From Schauerella fraxinea (GTDB lineage Bacteria; Pseudomonadota; Gammaproteobacteria; Burkholderiales; Burkholderiaceae_B), in the NCBI GenBank assembly GCA_030849945.1, contig JAVDKK010000001.1, positions 1,550,001 to 1,614,000 on the forward strand: a DNA stretch of 64,000 bases, given 5' to 3'. This document shows, piece by piece, positions 53,040 to 61,012 of the stretch. How positions within the stretch are numbered: position 1 is the first letter of the stretch; each line of letters begins with the position of its first letter. The notes under the pieces were generated by a model, which worked only from the letters and a program-made list of their open reading frames with translations, was not told the origin of the DNA and did no database searches. Made by a program: the position numbers and the translations under genes.

Positions 53040-53607
53040 TGCTTCTGCGGTTGGCGGGTGATGCCACCGTCACGAGCAGATTCACACCCGTCGAGATCGC
53101 TTCGCGCGGCACGCCATACATGTGGAGCGAGATGCACACCTCATCGCTATCGTTGCCCAGCCGATGGATATGCCCCAAGCCGGGGCTGGCGGCGATGTGG
53201 TCGCCTGCGCGGCGCACCTTGCCGCCACAGACCGCCGCCGTCTCGCTGGCGTCGTCCCAGCGGTAGTGCGTTTCGGTGAGATCGCCTTGCAGCACGCGAT
53301 AGCCACACCATGTGCGATGACCGTGCACAGGGCTGTGCTGCCCGGGGCGCCAGATCAGATACACCAACGTGAACGCGCCCTGCGGATCACTGAAGATCAC
53401 GTGCCGCGTATAGCTTTCGGCCCGGCCGGTGCGCAATGCGCTTGGCAAGTCTTCCAGCAAGGCCGCCGGATCGGTGAGCCGAAACGCCGGCAAGGCGTTG
53501 GGCACGGCATCGGGCTCATCGCGCGCGCCCATCATGGCATCGCACAACGTGCGCAGTGCGGGGGAAAGCGACGGCAGATGGTGCGCGTGGGCGTGGGAGG
53601 AAGTCAT
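53023..53607 (-). CDS. Cysteine dioxygenase-like cupin protein
   Basis: A 194-residue single-domain cupin resembling bacterial cysteine dioxygenase, which oxidises cysteine to cysteine sulfinate with iron(II). Likely metal ligands are His95 and His97 in HSPVHGHRTW, with a third His at 146 or 148 in GLGHIHRLGN. The Arg/Tyr-bearing stretch YRVLQGDLTETHYRW matches the family pattern. The ATG at 53607 is preceded by GGAGGG, which is very close. It is divergent from an Lrp-type gene. Other thiol dioxygenases, such as 3-mercaptopropionate dioxygenase, are possible alternatives. Confidence 0.8.
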   Translation of the reverse strand: MTSSHAHAHHLPSLSPALRTLCDAMMGARDEPDAVPNALPAFRLTDPAALLEDLPSALRTGRAESYTRHVIFSDPQGAFTLVYLIWRPGQHSPVHGHRTWCGYRVLQGDLTETHYRWDDASETAAVCGGKVRRAGDHIAASPGLGHIHRLGNDSDEVCISLHMYGVPREAISTGVNLLVTVASPANRRSISSRT

Positions 53608-53796
53608 CCCTCCATCGTAAAGACGATGCCGGGGTACAAAGTTGCCAATACATGGCCCGATTGCGGCCCGATTAGAAAAACATTCCAAATGGTCGATAAC
53701 TGGCCGATGCGTACTCGCCCTGGGCTGCGCCTTTACGCTGGCGCGGCGACCGGGCAAGATGGCGGAACTATTGCTGTTGTTGTTTATGAGGCTCGT

Positions 53797-54255
53797 GTGG
53801 ACCAGACCGATATCAAGATTCTGCGCATTTTGCAGAAAAACGCGACCTGCTCCGTGGCGGAGATCGCCGAGCAGGTCAATCTGTCCGTCACGCCCTGTTG
53901 GCGGCGTATCCAGAAGCTGAAAGACGATGGCGTCATCGCGCGCGAAGCCATCCTGCTCGACCCCAAGGCGCTGGGCCTCAATCTCACGGTATTCGTCTTC
54001 ATCAAGACCAGTCAGCACAACGCCAACTGGACGCAATCCCTCATCTCGGCCGTCAGCGCCTTGCCCAATGTGGTGGAGTTCTACCGCATGGCCGGCGACG
54101 TGGATTATCTGCTCAAGGTGGTCGTGGAAGACATGGCGGCGTATGACCGCTTTTACCGCCGTCTCATCGGCGCCGTCGATCTTTTGGACGTCAGTGCGAG
54201 CTTCTCGATGGAAGTCATCAAAAGCACGACCGAATTGCCGTTGGATTGTGTTTGA
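53797..54255 (+). CDS. Lrp/AsnC-family transcriptional regulator
   Basis: A 152-residue feast/famine regulator of standard length. The helix-turn-helix is at about residues 2-55 (DQTDIKILRILQKNATCSVAEIAEQVNLSVTPCWRRIQKLKDDGVI), followed by the RAM ligand-binding domain (TVFVFIKTSQHNANWTQSLISAVSALPNVVEFYRMAGDVDYLLKV). The GTG at 53797 is chosen because GAGG is 6 bases upstream and the family begins exactly here; the long open frame upstream is not Lrp-like. It is divergent from the cysteine dioxygenase-like gene across 189 bases and probably regulates it in response to an amino acid. Confidence 0.9.
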   Translation: MDQTDIKILRILQKNATCSVAEIAEQVNLSVTPCWRRIQKLKDDGVIAREAILLDPKALGLNLTVFVFIKTSQHNANWTQSLISAVSALPNVVEFYRMAGDVDYLLKVVVEDMAAYDRFYRRLIGAVDLLDVSASFSMEVIKSTTELPLDCV

Positions 54256-54634
54256 TTGTCTTCTGCGCCCGTCTACGGGGAGAAGTTGCCAGGTTATCGG
54301 CGTTGTCGATTCAAGCAATGGATGTAGGCATTCTGATGGATCGTCCGTCCGCCGTCCTGACCGCACGAATGGCGTGCCACGCTGGCGCGCCTACGGCCCG
54401 TCTATGGCCCGCCCACGACCGGCCCACGGCACATCGCACGACCGGCCCACGTCACATCGGGAGACGCCAAACCAGACCACGCAAAATTTTTGCGCGCCAT
54501 CGTCCTTTTTGAGATGACATTTTTGCAACACCTCAAAGCATTTTGTTGTCTTGCAATATTTTTCTCCGCGGGCGGGCGTAGGATAAAACCTTGCATGACT
54601 GGCATGCGAATGTGACAGCAAGTCGAGGTTTGCT
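54256..54634. other. Intergenic region between the Lrp and ChaC genes
   Basis: No gene is supported. The first half is GC-rich and contains the tandem repeat at 54415-54460. The second half (about 54480-54600) is clearly AT-richer than its surroundings and may carry the promoter of the ChaC gene, but I cannot place -35 and -10 boxes. Confidence 0.5.
54415..54460. repeat. Tandem repeat of a 23-base unit, two copies
   Basis: The unit beginning ACGACCGGCCCACGGCACAT (54415-54437) is repeated directly at 54438-54460 with two differences, at unit positions 15 and 23. It lies upstream of the ChaC gene and is non-coding. Confidence 0.6.
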
Positions 54635-55312
54635 ATGTCTTTGGCGGGGCCGACAGGGTCGGTCGGACGGATGTGCGGCACGTCATTGGCGACGGTCGAC
54701 AGCATCCTCGAAAGTTGGAATCGGACCGACGATCTGTGGGTGTTCGCCTACGGCTCGCTGATCTGGCACCCCGGGTTCCCCTGGATCGAGCGGCGCCTGG
54801 TCACGGTGCGCGGCTTTCATCGGGCCTTATGCCTGTGGTCGCACGACCATCGCGGCTCGCCCGATAATCCTGGATTGGTGTTTGGTCTGGATCGCGGCGG
54901 CTGTTGCCGCGGCGTGGCCTTTCGGATTGCTGCCGCCGATGTGCCGCAGGCCTTTGAAACCTTGTGGCAGCGCGAGATGCCTACGGGCGCCTATACGCCG
55001 CGCTGGGTGGGCGCGGCAAGCTGCCGCAGCGAAGCGCCGCCCGTACGCGCCTTGGCTTTCCTCTTGAATCGAGCGTGCAGTCATTACGCTGGCGAATTGC
55101 CCGAAGACACCTTGCTCACCACGATCCGCAATGCGGTGGGCGCCTCCGGACCTTGCCTGGACTACGTCACACAAACCGCGCGAGCGCTGCGCGACCATGG
55201 CATCGACGACGAACGCCTCGGATTGCTCGTGCGGCGTTTGACGGAAGCGTCGGCGGCATCGCCTGCGCCTGCAGTGGCACCGGTCGCGCCGCTTGCTCCG
55301 GTAATGGCTTGA
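54635..55312 (+). CDS. chaC: Gamma-glutamylcyclotransferase, ChaC type
   Basis: A 225-residue enzyme of the ChaC family, which breaks down glutathione to 5-oxoproline and Cys-Gly in the cytoplasm. The substrate-loop motif FAYGSLIWHPGF is at residues 37-48 and the probable catalytic Glu114 in WQREMPTGAY. CRGVAFRI and LNRACSHYAGELP are also family features. The C-terminal 20 residues are an Ala/Pro tail. An ATG at 54671 would drop 12 N-terminal residues. The same window encodes GshA, so both synthesis and breakdown of glutathione are represented. Confidence 0.88.
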   Translation: MSLAGPTGSVGRMCGTSLATVDSILESWNRTDDLWVFAYGSLIWHPGFPWIERRLVTVRGFHRALCLWSHDHRGSPDNPGLVFGLDRGGCCRGVAFRIAAADVPQAFETLWQREMPTGAYTPRWVGAASCRSEAPPVRALAFLLNRACSHYAGELPEDTLLTTIRNAVGASGPCLDYVTQTARALRDHGIDDERLGLLVRRLTEASAASPAPAVAPVAPLAPVMA

Positions 55313-55485
55313 TTGGCCGCTCGTTCTCCTGATGGCCTGATTCGCCGGTTGCTGAGGCTGAACCGTTGATAGGCCGGCCGGCGTTGGTATGGTTGGGAGG
55401 TCGCGCGATGGCGGTCACTCAACACGGGTCCGCCAACGACGGCTCTCGAAAACGGCTGCTTGTTGAAGAACAATCGGACGGCGCT

Positions 55486-55500
55486 GCGGCCCAAGGCCGC
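55486..55500. terminator. Short hairpin between convergent chaC and mgtE
   Basis: GCGGCC, loop CAA, GGCCGC forms a compact 6-bp stem, 20 bases past the end of mgtE on the minus strand. No T-run. Confidence 0.25.
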
Positions 55501-55519
55501 CAGCGCGCTACCGTGCACC

Positions 55520-56995
55520 TCACAGCAGAAAGATCGTCGCCAGTCCGAGGAAGATAAAGAACCCCAGCGAATCGGTGGCGAAGGTCAACAGCACCGACGA
55601 TCCAATGGCGGGATCCTTGCCGAACCGCGCCCGCACCATCGGCACCATCACACCAAATGACGCGCCGATCAGCATGTTGCAGATCATCGCCGCCATCATC
55701 ACCAGCGCGATGGCGATCGATCCCGAGAATACCCACGCAAACATGGCGGCCACCAGGCTGCCGCACAGCCCGACCAGCAAGGTCACCATCATCTCGCGCT
55801 TGACCAGCGGCCAAAGATTTCGGCCGGTAATGCGGCCCATTGCCAGCGCCCGAATAATCATCGTCATCGTCTGATTGCCCGAATTGCCGCCGATACCGGC
55901 CACGATCGACATCAGAAACGCGAGCACCACGATCTGGCTGACCGTGTTTTCAAAGCGCGAAGCCACCGTGGAGGCCACCGCCGCCGTACAGAGATTGACC
56001 AGCAACCACGGCGCGCGGTTGCGCAACGCGCTCATCACCGGCGCGAAAATATCCTCTTCGGCCATACCGGCACGCGACAGCGCCTGCTCTTGCGAGTCTT
56101 CGCGCATCACGTCCACGACGTCGGCGATCGTGACGCGGCCGATCAGCCGGTATTGATCGTCGATCACAGGCGCCGACACCAGATCGTAGCGTTCGAAAGC
56201 GCCGGCAGCATCGGCATCGGAATCCAGCGGATTCAGCGCCAGATAATCGGTTTTCATCACCGAACGCACGTCGGTTTCGGGTTCGCTCACGAGCAGCCGC
56301 GACACCTCGAGGATGCCCTGCAGCCGATCCTGGCGGTCGACTACGAAAATCTGGTCGGTGTGATCGGGCAGTTCCTGCAGGCGGCGCAAGTAGCGCAACA
56401 CCACTTCGAGCGTGACGTCTTCGCGCACGCGCACCATCTCGAAATCCATGATGGCGCCCACGCTGTCTTCCGGATAGCCCATGGCCTCCAGCAGTTGCGC
56501 GCGCTCTTCGTCGGTCAGGCCCTTCTGCACCTCGGCCACCACGTCGGGCGGCAGATCGGGCGCCAGGTCGGCCAGCTCGTCGGCATCCATGTTGCCGGTG
56601 GCCGCCATCAGGTCCTGGCGGTCCATCGATTCGATCAGCGATTCGCGCACCCAGTCTTCGACTTCGAGCAGCACGTCGCCGTCGTGTTCGGGATCGACCA
56701 ATCCCCACACCATCTGGCGCTCGTCCTTGGGCAGCGAGCCCAGGATGAAGGCGACATCGGCGGGATGCAGCGCATCGATGATGGCCTTGAGCTCGGCCTC
56801 GTGCTGACGATGCACGAGATTCTCGACGATCTTCGCCTTGTCGTCGCCGGCTTCCTGCCGGTGTACGAGTTCTTCCACCAGATGCTGGCGGCGCAGGAGT
56901 TCCTGGACTTCACCCAGTGCGTGCTGGGCGTCTTCGGGATCGAGGCGGCGCGGCTTGACGGCCGCTGGGTTCTCGTCGGCGTGGGGGTGCATCAT
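55520..56995 (-). CDS. mgtE: Magnesium transporter MgtE
   Basis: A 491-residue magnesium channel of the inner membrane. The order is: N-terminal MgtE domain (about 40-160, LHPADVAFILGSLPKDERQMVWGLVD), two CBS domains (about 160-285, DFEMVRVREDVTLEVVLRYLRR...VMKTDYLALNP), then five membrane segments with SIVAGIGGNSGNQTMTMIIRALAMG, the family pore signature. The N- and CBS domains sense internal magnesium. It starts 13 bases after the thioesterase gene and is probably in its transcript. Two ATG codons in a row make the exact start uncertain by one residue. Confidence 0.95.
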   Translation of the reverse strand: MMHPHADENPAAVKPRRLDPEDAQHALGEVQELLRRQHLVEELVHRQEAGDDKAKIVENLVHRQHEAELKAIIDALHPADVAFILGSLPKDERQMVWGLVDPEHDGDVLLEVEDWVRESLIESMDRQDLMAATGNMDADELADLAPDLPPDVVAEVQKGLTDEERAQLLEAMGYPEDSVGAIMDFEMVRVREDVTLEVVLRYLRRLQELPDHTDQIFVVDRQDRLQGILEVSRLLVSEPETDVRSVMKTDYLALNPLDSDADAAGAFERYDLVSAPVIDDQYRLIGRVTIADVVDVMREDSQEQALSRAGMAEEDIFAPVMSALRNRAPWLLVNLCTAAVASTVASRFENTVSQIVVLAFLMSIVAGIGGNSGNQTMTMIIRALAMGRITGRNLWPLVKREMMVTLLVGLCGSLVAAMFAWVFSGSIAIALVMMAAMICNMLIGASFGVMVPMVRARFGKDPAIGSSVLLTFATDSLGFFIFLGLATIFLL

Positions 56996-57008
56996 CGAAA
57001 TGCCTGAC

Positions 57009-57422
57009 TCAGAGAGGCGGAAGAGGGCGGCTTTGCCGTGCTTCGTCGGTTGCGACGTAGGTCACGGAGGCCTCGGTCACCTTGACGATTTCGGCGTCCA
57101 TCCGATGCCGTTCGGCATAGACGACGACCGAGACGGTGACGGACGTACGGCCCACACGCTCGATATCGGCGTAAAAGCTCAGCAGGTCGCCCACAAATAC
57201 GGGTTTCTTGAAGACGAAAGCATTGACGGCGACCGTTGCCACACGACCGGCGGCGCGGCGGGCCGCGATCACGGCGCCGGCGATATCGACCTGGGACATG
57301 ATCCAGCCGCCGAAGACGTCGCCATGAATATTGGCGTCGGACGGTTGCGGCATGACGCGCAGTACCGGGATTCTGCCTGCGGGAAGTGTGGTTGTATCAG
57401 TCTTTGCGCGCGCGTCGGTCAC
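57009..57422 (-). CDS. Hot-dog acyl-CoA thioesterase (YciA type)
   Basis: A 137-residue thioesterase. The core LRVMPQPSDANIHGDVFGGWIMSQVDIAGAVIA is the usual hot-dog helix region with the Asn/Asp catalytic pattern, followed by VNAFVFKKPVFVGDLLSFYADIERVGRTSVTVSV. The GTG ending at 57422 has GGGAG 7 bases upstream and gives the normal family length; the frame extends further back to 57545 but without similarity. It precedes mgtE closely. The acyl chain preference is unknown. Confidence 0.87.
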   Translation of the reverse strand: MTDARAKTDTTTLPAGRIPVLRVMPQPSDANIHGDVFGGWIMSQVDIAGAVIAARRAAGRVATVAVNAFVFKKPVFVGDLLSFYADIERVGRTSVTVSVVVYAERHRMDAEIVKVTEASVTYVATDEARQSRPLPPL

Positions 57423-57480
57423 AACCGGCTCCCATCGGATAACCGGTCGATTATGCAGGAAAAAAATGTCTCCCGCGCGC

Positions 57481-58524
57481 TCAGACTGCCAGTTTGACGA
57501 TGGCGTAGCCGCCAATGAGCAACCAGGCGTAAAGGATGAGGCCAAGAACCATCACACGGGGCCCCGCCTGGCGGATGCTGGCGAAGCGGGTTTCCATGCC
57601 GAGGGCCGTCATGGCCATCGTGAGCGCAAACACGTCCAGGCGGCGCACGGCGGTCAACACGTCGGCGGGAATGATGTTCAGCGAGTTGATGATGGCGAAC
57701 ACCAGGAAGCCGATCGCAAACCACGGGATGGGCAGTTTGGCGCTGGCAGCCTCGGCACTACCTTCCTTGCGCTGCTGCTGACGCAGCCACATGCCCAGCA
57801 CCAGCAGCACCGGCACCAGCAGGGCCACGCGCGTCATTTTGACGATGGTTGCCACTTCGGTGGTGGCGGGGTCGATATTGCTCGCGGCGCCGACCACCTG
57901 CGCCACTTCGTGAATCGTGCCGCCGATATAGATGCCCAGCGCCTGTGTGTCGAGCCCCAGCCAACCGGCCCGGTAAAAAATCGGGTACAGAAACATCGAC
58001 AACGTACCGAACAGCACCACGGTCGCCACCGCCACCGCGCTCTTGTGCGGCTGCGCGCGCAACGTGGGCTCGAAAGCCAGCACAGCGGCTGCGCCGCAAA
58101 TGGCGCTACCGGCAGCGGTAAGCATGGCGGTATCGCGATCCAGGCCCAGCAAACGTTGGCCAACGACTGTGCCAATCACCAGCGTGCCCACCACGATCGT
58201 GGTGGAGACCACCAGCCCGGGCATGCCGACGGCGGCGATCTGCTGCAAGCTGACGTTCAAACCGTACAACGCCACCGCGACCCGCAGCACGCGGCGTGCG
58301 GTGAAATGCACGCCGGCGTTAAAGCCCGCCGGCATGTCGCCCCGCAGGAAATTACCAAACAGCATGCCGCACACAATGCCCACGACCAGCGGCGAAAAGC
58401 CCAACTGCTTGATCGCCGGCAAATCGGCGAGCTGCACGACGGCAGCGGCAAACAAGGCAACGAACAATATGCCGGTGAGTTTGTCGCGCCAGGCGGGTGA
58501 GAGGGAGGCGGCGTGGGCGGTCAC
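57481..58524 (-). CDS. yeiH: YeiH/UPF0324-family membrane protein
   Basis: A 347-residue inner-membrane protein with about ten segments, belonging to the YeiH family, annotated as putative sulfate or anion exporters. Typical stretches are LGFSPLVVGIVCGMLFGNFL, LRVAVALYGLNVSLQQIAAVG, TAAGSAICGAAAVLAFEP and GIYIGGTIHEVAQVVGAA. The GTG ending at 58524 is preceded by GGAA; a TTG at 58557 is the longer alternative. It is divergent from a LysR-type gene, as yeiH and yeiE are in E. coli, so regulation by that LysR protein is likely. Confidence 0.9.
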   Translation of the reverse strand: MTAHAASLSPAWRDKLTGILFVALFAAAVVQLADLPAIKQLGFSPLVVGIVCGMLFGNFLRGDMPAGFNAGVHFTARRVLRVAVALYGLNVSLQQIAAVGMPGLVVSTTIVVGTLVIGTVVGQRLLGLDRDTAMLTAAGSAICGAAAVLAFEPTLRAQPHKSAVAVATVVLFGTLSMFLYPIFYRAGWLGLDTQALGIYIGGTIHEVAQVVGAASNIDPATTEVATIVKMTRVALLVPVLLVLGMWLRQQQRKEGSAEAASAKLPIPWFAIGFLVFAIINSLNIIPADVLTAVRRLDVFALTMAMTALGMETRFASIRQAGPRVMVLGLILYAWLLIGGYAIVKLAV

Positions 58525-58541
58525 GATATTCCAAGGTTTTG

Positions 58542-58560
58542 ATATTACGTATAGCAATAT
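58542..58560. promoter_or_regulatory. LysR-type T-N11-A inverted repeat near the yeiH start
   Basis: ATATT (58542-58546) and AATAT (58556-58560) are inverted around nine bases, in an AT-rich patch just before the yeiH gene. It fits the loose LysR binding pattern, lower confidence than the palindrome at 58606. Confidence 0.35.
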
Positions 58561-58605
58561 AAAACGCCGGCATCATTGGAAAAAGACCGATTATTGGATA
58601 ACTAA

Positions 58606-58622
58606 TATCAGCTAAGCTGATA
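58606..58622. promoter_or_regulatory. Perfect palindrome, candidate LysR operator
   Basis: TATCAGCTAAGCTGATA is a perfect 8-1-8 inverted repeat containing a T-N11-A core. It lies between the divergent yeiH and LysR genes, the classical position of an autoregulatory LysR site. Confidence 0.6.
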
Positions 58623-58648
58623 GTCTCTGATTTAAATGGCAGGAAATC

Positions 58649-58675
58649 GCTTGGTTCTTTAGCGTCGAACCAAGC
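58649..58675 (+). promoter_or_regulatory. Hairpin in the leader of the LysR gene
   Basis: GCTTGGTTC (58649-58657) pairs perfectly with GAACCAAGC (58667-58675) across a nine-base loop. It starts about 130 bases before the LysR ATG. Role unknown: a second operator, or an mRNA structure. Confidence 0.45.
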
Positions 58676-58777
58676 ATCAATCGCTGCCAGTCGGGATGTT
58701 CGACCCCCAGCCTCTTCATGAGCTTGGCGCTGACGTCTGCGCACCTCACTGTTCCACCTTGCTAGCCCAAGTGATCC

Positions 58778-59653
58778 ATGACCCCTGACCAACTCCTCAC
58801 CTTTGCCCGCGTGGCTGATGAGCGCAATATCAGCCGCGCCGCGGTGGCGCTGCATCTTTCGCAGCCCGCGGTGTCCGGGCAACTGCGTGCCCTGCAGGTC
58901 TGGTTTGGCGAACCGCTGTATCACCGCAGCGGCCATGGCATCGCCCTGACCGCGGCGGGCGAGCGGCTGGCCGAGCACGCGCGGCAACTGCGCCAGAGCT
59001 ACGAGCAAGCCCGCGCGCTGCGCGATACCTGGCGGGGCGTGATCGCCGGCACATTGCGGTTGGGGGCCAGCACCACACCCGCGAGTTATCTGCTGCCGGC
59101 ATTGGTAGCGGCGTTCCGCACGGCGCATCCCACCGTTGGCGTGCACCTATCCGACGGCAATACCCGCGAAATCGTCGAGCGACTGCCAACGTTGGATATG
59201 GCTTTCATCGAGGGCGAAGTGCCGTCGCAATTGCCCGCCGACACGGCCGTGTATCCCTGGCGGCAGGATGAAGTGGTGGCCATCGTGGGGGCGGCGCATC
59301 CTTTGGCCGGCGCCGGCCGTTTGCCGTTGGCCGCGTTGGCCGATGAGCCGATGGTGATGCGTGAGCCGGGGTCGGGCGTGCGCCGATTGGTCGAGCAGGC
59401 GTTTGCCGATGCCGGCCACTTCCCCGTGGCGGCGCTGGAGCTTGCCGGGGTAGAGGGCGTGAAGCACGCCGTGCGCGCCGGGTTGGGCGTGGGGTTTGTG
59501 TCGGCCATGTCGATGCAGCACGAGGACGGCACGTTGGCCGTGGTGCGCATCGGGTCATTCACCTTGCAGCGCACCTTGAGCATCTTGGTGCCCCACGCCA
59601 GCGCACCCAGTCGGGCGGCGGCGCGGTTTCTGACGGCGTGTTTGAATGACTAG
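58778..59653 (+). CDS. LysR-family transcriptional regulator
   Basis: A 291-residue regulator of standard length. The N-terminal helix-turn-helix is at about residues 4-62 (LLTFARVADERNISRAAVALHLSQPAVSGQLRALQ). The effector domain carries GTLRLGASTTPASYLLPALVAAF and the late GVGFVSAMSMQHED. Because it is divergent from yeiH it is the probable counterpart of E. coli YeiE, a regulator linked to sulfite; that identity is inferred from position. It is convergent with the M20 amidohydrolase gene. Confidence 0.92.
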   Translation: MTPDQLLTFARVADERNISRAAVALHLSQPAVSGQLRALQVWFGEPLYHRSGHGIALTAAGERLAEHARQLRQSYEQARALRDTWRGVIAGTLRLGASTTPASYLLPALVAAFRTAHPTVGVHLSDGNTREIVERLPTLDMAFIEGEVPSQLPADTAVYPWRQDEVVAIVGAAHPLAGAGRLPLAALADEPMVMREPGSGVRRLVEQAFADAGHFPVAALELAGVEGVKHAVRAGLGVGFVSAMSMQHEDGTLAVVRIGSFTLQRTLSILVPHASAPSRAAARFLTACLND

Positions 59654-59654
59654 T

Positions 59655-59683
59655 CCGGCTGCAAGCACTTAGCTTGCGGCCGG
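59655..59683. terminator. Bidirectional hairpin between LysR gene and amidohydrolase gene
   Basis: CCGGCTGCAAGC (59655-59666) and GCTTGCGGCCGG (59672-59683) form a 12-position stem with one mismatch and a five-base loop. It starts two bases after the LysR stop codon. No T-run. Confidence 0.5.
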
Positions 59684-59697
59684 TCCCGCTATGACGC

Positions 59698-59740
59698 GGC
59701 CAACGGCGACCGGTCAAACAGCGACTGGTCCAACAGCGAC
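59698..59740. repeat. Three degenerate 14-15 base repeats
   Basis: The phrases CAACGGCGACCGGT, CAAACAGCGACTGGT and CCAACAGCGACTAAG follow each other directly before the end of the amidohydrolase gene. It is a decayed tandem duplication and non-coding. Confidence 0.4.
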
Positions 59741-60939
59741 TAAGCCGGTTGCGCCAACCATTTGCGAGCGAGCTCAACCCAATACGTGGCGCCCAGCGGC
59801 AAAACATCGTCGTTGAAGTCGTAGCTGCCGTTGTGCAACATGCACGGGCCCATGCCATGGCCGGCATCGCGATGCTCGCCCAGGCCCGCACCCAACCAGA
59901 TATAGCTACCGGGTTTGGAGAGCAGCATGAACGCGAAATCTTCCGCGCCCATCGTGGGGTCGACCGCGGCATTCACGTTCTGACTGCCGACGATATCGCG
60001 CAGCACATCGGCGCTGAACGCGGCTTCCTTGGGATGGTTGATGGTGGGCGGATAGTTGCGCTCGAACTGGAAGTCGACCGTGCAGCCCATCGCCGCCGCC
60101 GTGTGTTCGGAGATCTCGCGCATCCGGCGCTCGATCAGGTCCAGCGTTTCGAGCGTAAACGTGCGCACCGTGCCGCGCATCACGGCATCGTTGGGCACCA
60201 CGTTATCCGCGCTGCCGGTGTGAATCTGCGTGATGCTCAATACGGCGGCGTCGACAGGATTGCGGTTGCGCGTGACGATGGTTTGCATCGACTGCGCCAA
60301 TTGCACCACTGCCATCACGGGATCCACACCCAGATGCGGCATGCCGGCGTGACTGCCGCGCCCGGTAAGCATGATCTTGAACTCATTGGCCGACGCCATG
60401 ATCGGGCCGTCGGTCAATCCAAACTGGCCCACGGGCATGCCCGGCCAGTTGTGCATGCCGAATACGGCGTCCATCGGGAAGGTGTCGAACAGGCCATCGT
60501 CCACCATGCGCTTCGCACCCGCGCCGCCTTCTTCTGCAGGTTGGAAAATCACGTAGACGATGCCGTCGAAATCGCGCGATTCCGCGAGGTAGCGCGCCGC
60601 GCCCAGCAGCATCGTGGTGTGGCCGTCGTGGCCGCAGCCGTGCATCTTGCCGGGGATCGTGCTCGCATGCGCAAAGGTATTGACCTCCTGCATCGGCAGC
60701 GCATCCATATCGGCGCGCAGCCCCACAGCCCGCGTGCTGTTGCCCTTGCCGCGAATGACGCCCACCACACCTGTGCCGCCCATGCCGCGATGGACGTCGA
60801 TGCCCCATTCGGTGAGTTTCGCAGCCACCACATCGGAGGTGCGGAACTCTTCATAAGACAGTTCGGGATGCGCGTGCAAATCGCGTCGGATTGCCGTCAA
60901 TTCGGCGTGCCAGGACAAAATCGGTTCGATGAGTTTCAT
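59740..60939 (-). CDS. M20-family amidohydrolase (hippurate hydrolase-like)
   Basis: A 399-residue cytoplasmic metallopeptidase of the M20D/amidohydrolase group that cleaves N-acyl amino acids. It shows RRDLHAHPELSYEE, the metal-site GLRADMDALPMQE, MHGCGHDGHTTMLLGAA, FQPAEEGGAGAKRMVDDGLF with the catalytic Glu pair, and the dimerisation domain GRGSHAGMPHLGVDP. The length is normal. It is divergent from fadD. The exact substrate cannot be told; hippurate, N-acetyl amino acids and indole-acetyl conjugates are all used by relatives. Confidence 0.92.
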   Translation of the reverse strand: MKLIEPILSWHAELTAIRRDLHAHPELSYEEFRTSDVVAAKLTEWGIDVHRGMGGTGVVGVIRGKGNSTRAVGLRADMDALPMQEVNTFAHASTIPGKMHGCGHDGHTTMLLGAARYLAESRDFDGIVYVIFQPAEEGGAGAKRMVDDGLFDTFPMDAVFGMHNWPGMPVGQFGLTDGPIMASANEFKIMLTGRGSHAGMPHLGVDPVMAVVQLAQSMQTIVTRNRNPVDAAVLSITQIHTGSADNVVPNDAVMRGTVRTFTLETLDLIERRMREISEHTAAAMGCTVDFQFERNYPPTINHPKEAAFSADVLRDIVGSQNVNAAVDPTMGAEDFAFMLLSKPGSYIWLGAGLGEHRDAGHGMGPCMLHNGSYDFNDDVLPLGATYWVELARKWLAQPA

Positions 60940-61012
60940 ATGGATGACGGTCGAAATTCAATATTTCTGAGGGTATCATCAAACCCATAAATATCTAATG
61001 GAGACAACCCTC

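Noticed and set aside
53122..53796. An N-terminal extension of the Lrp-type regulator
   Set aside because: This part overlaps the cupin gene on the opposite strand and has no similarity to Lrp; the GTG at 53797 has a ribosome site and gives the normal length.
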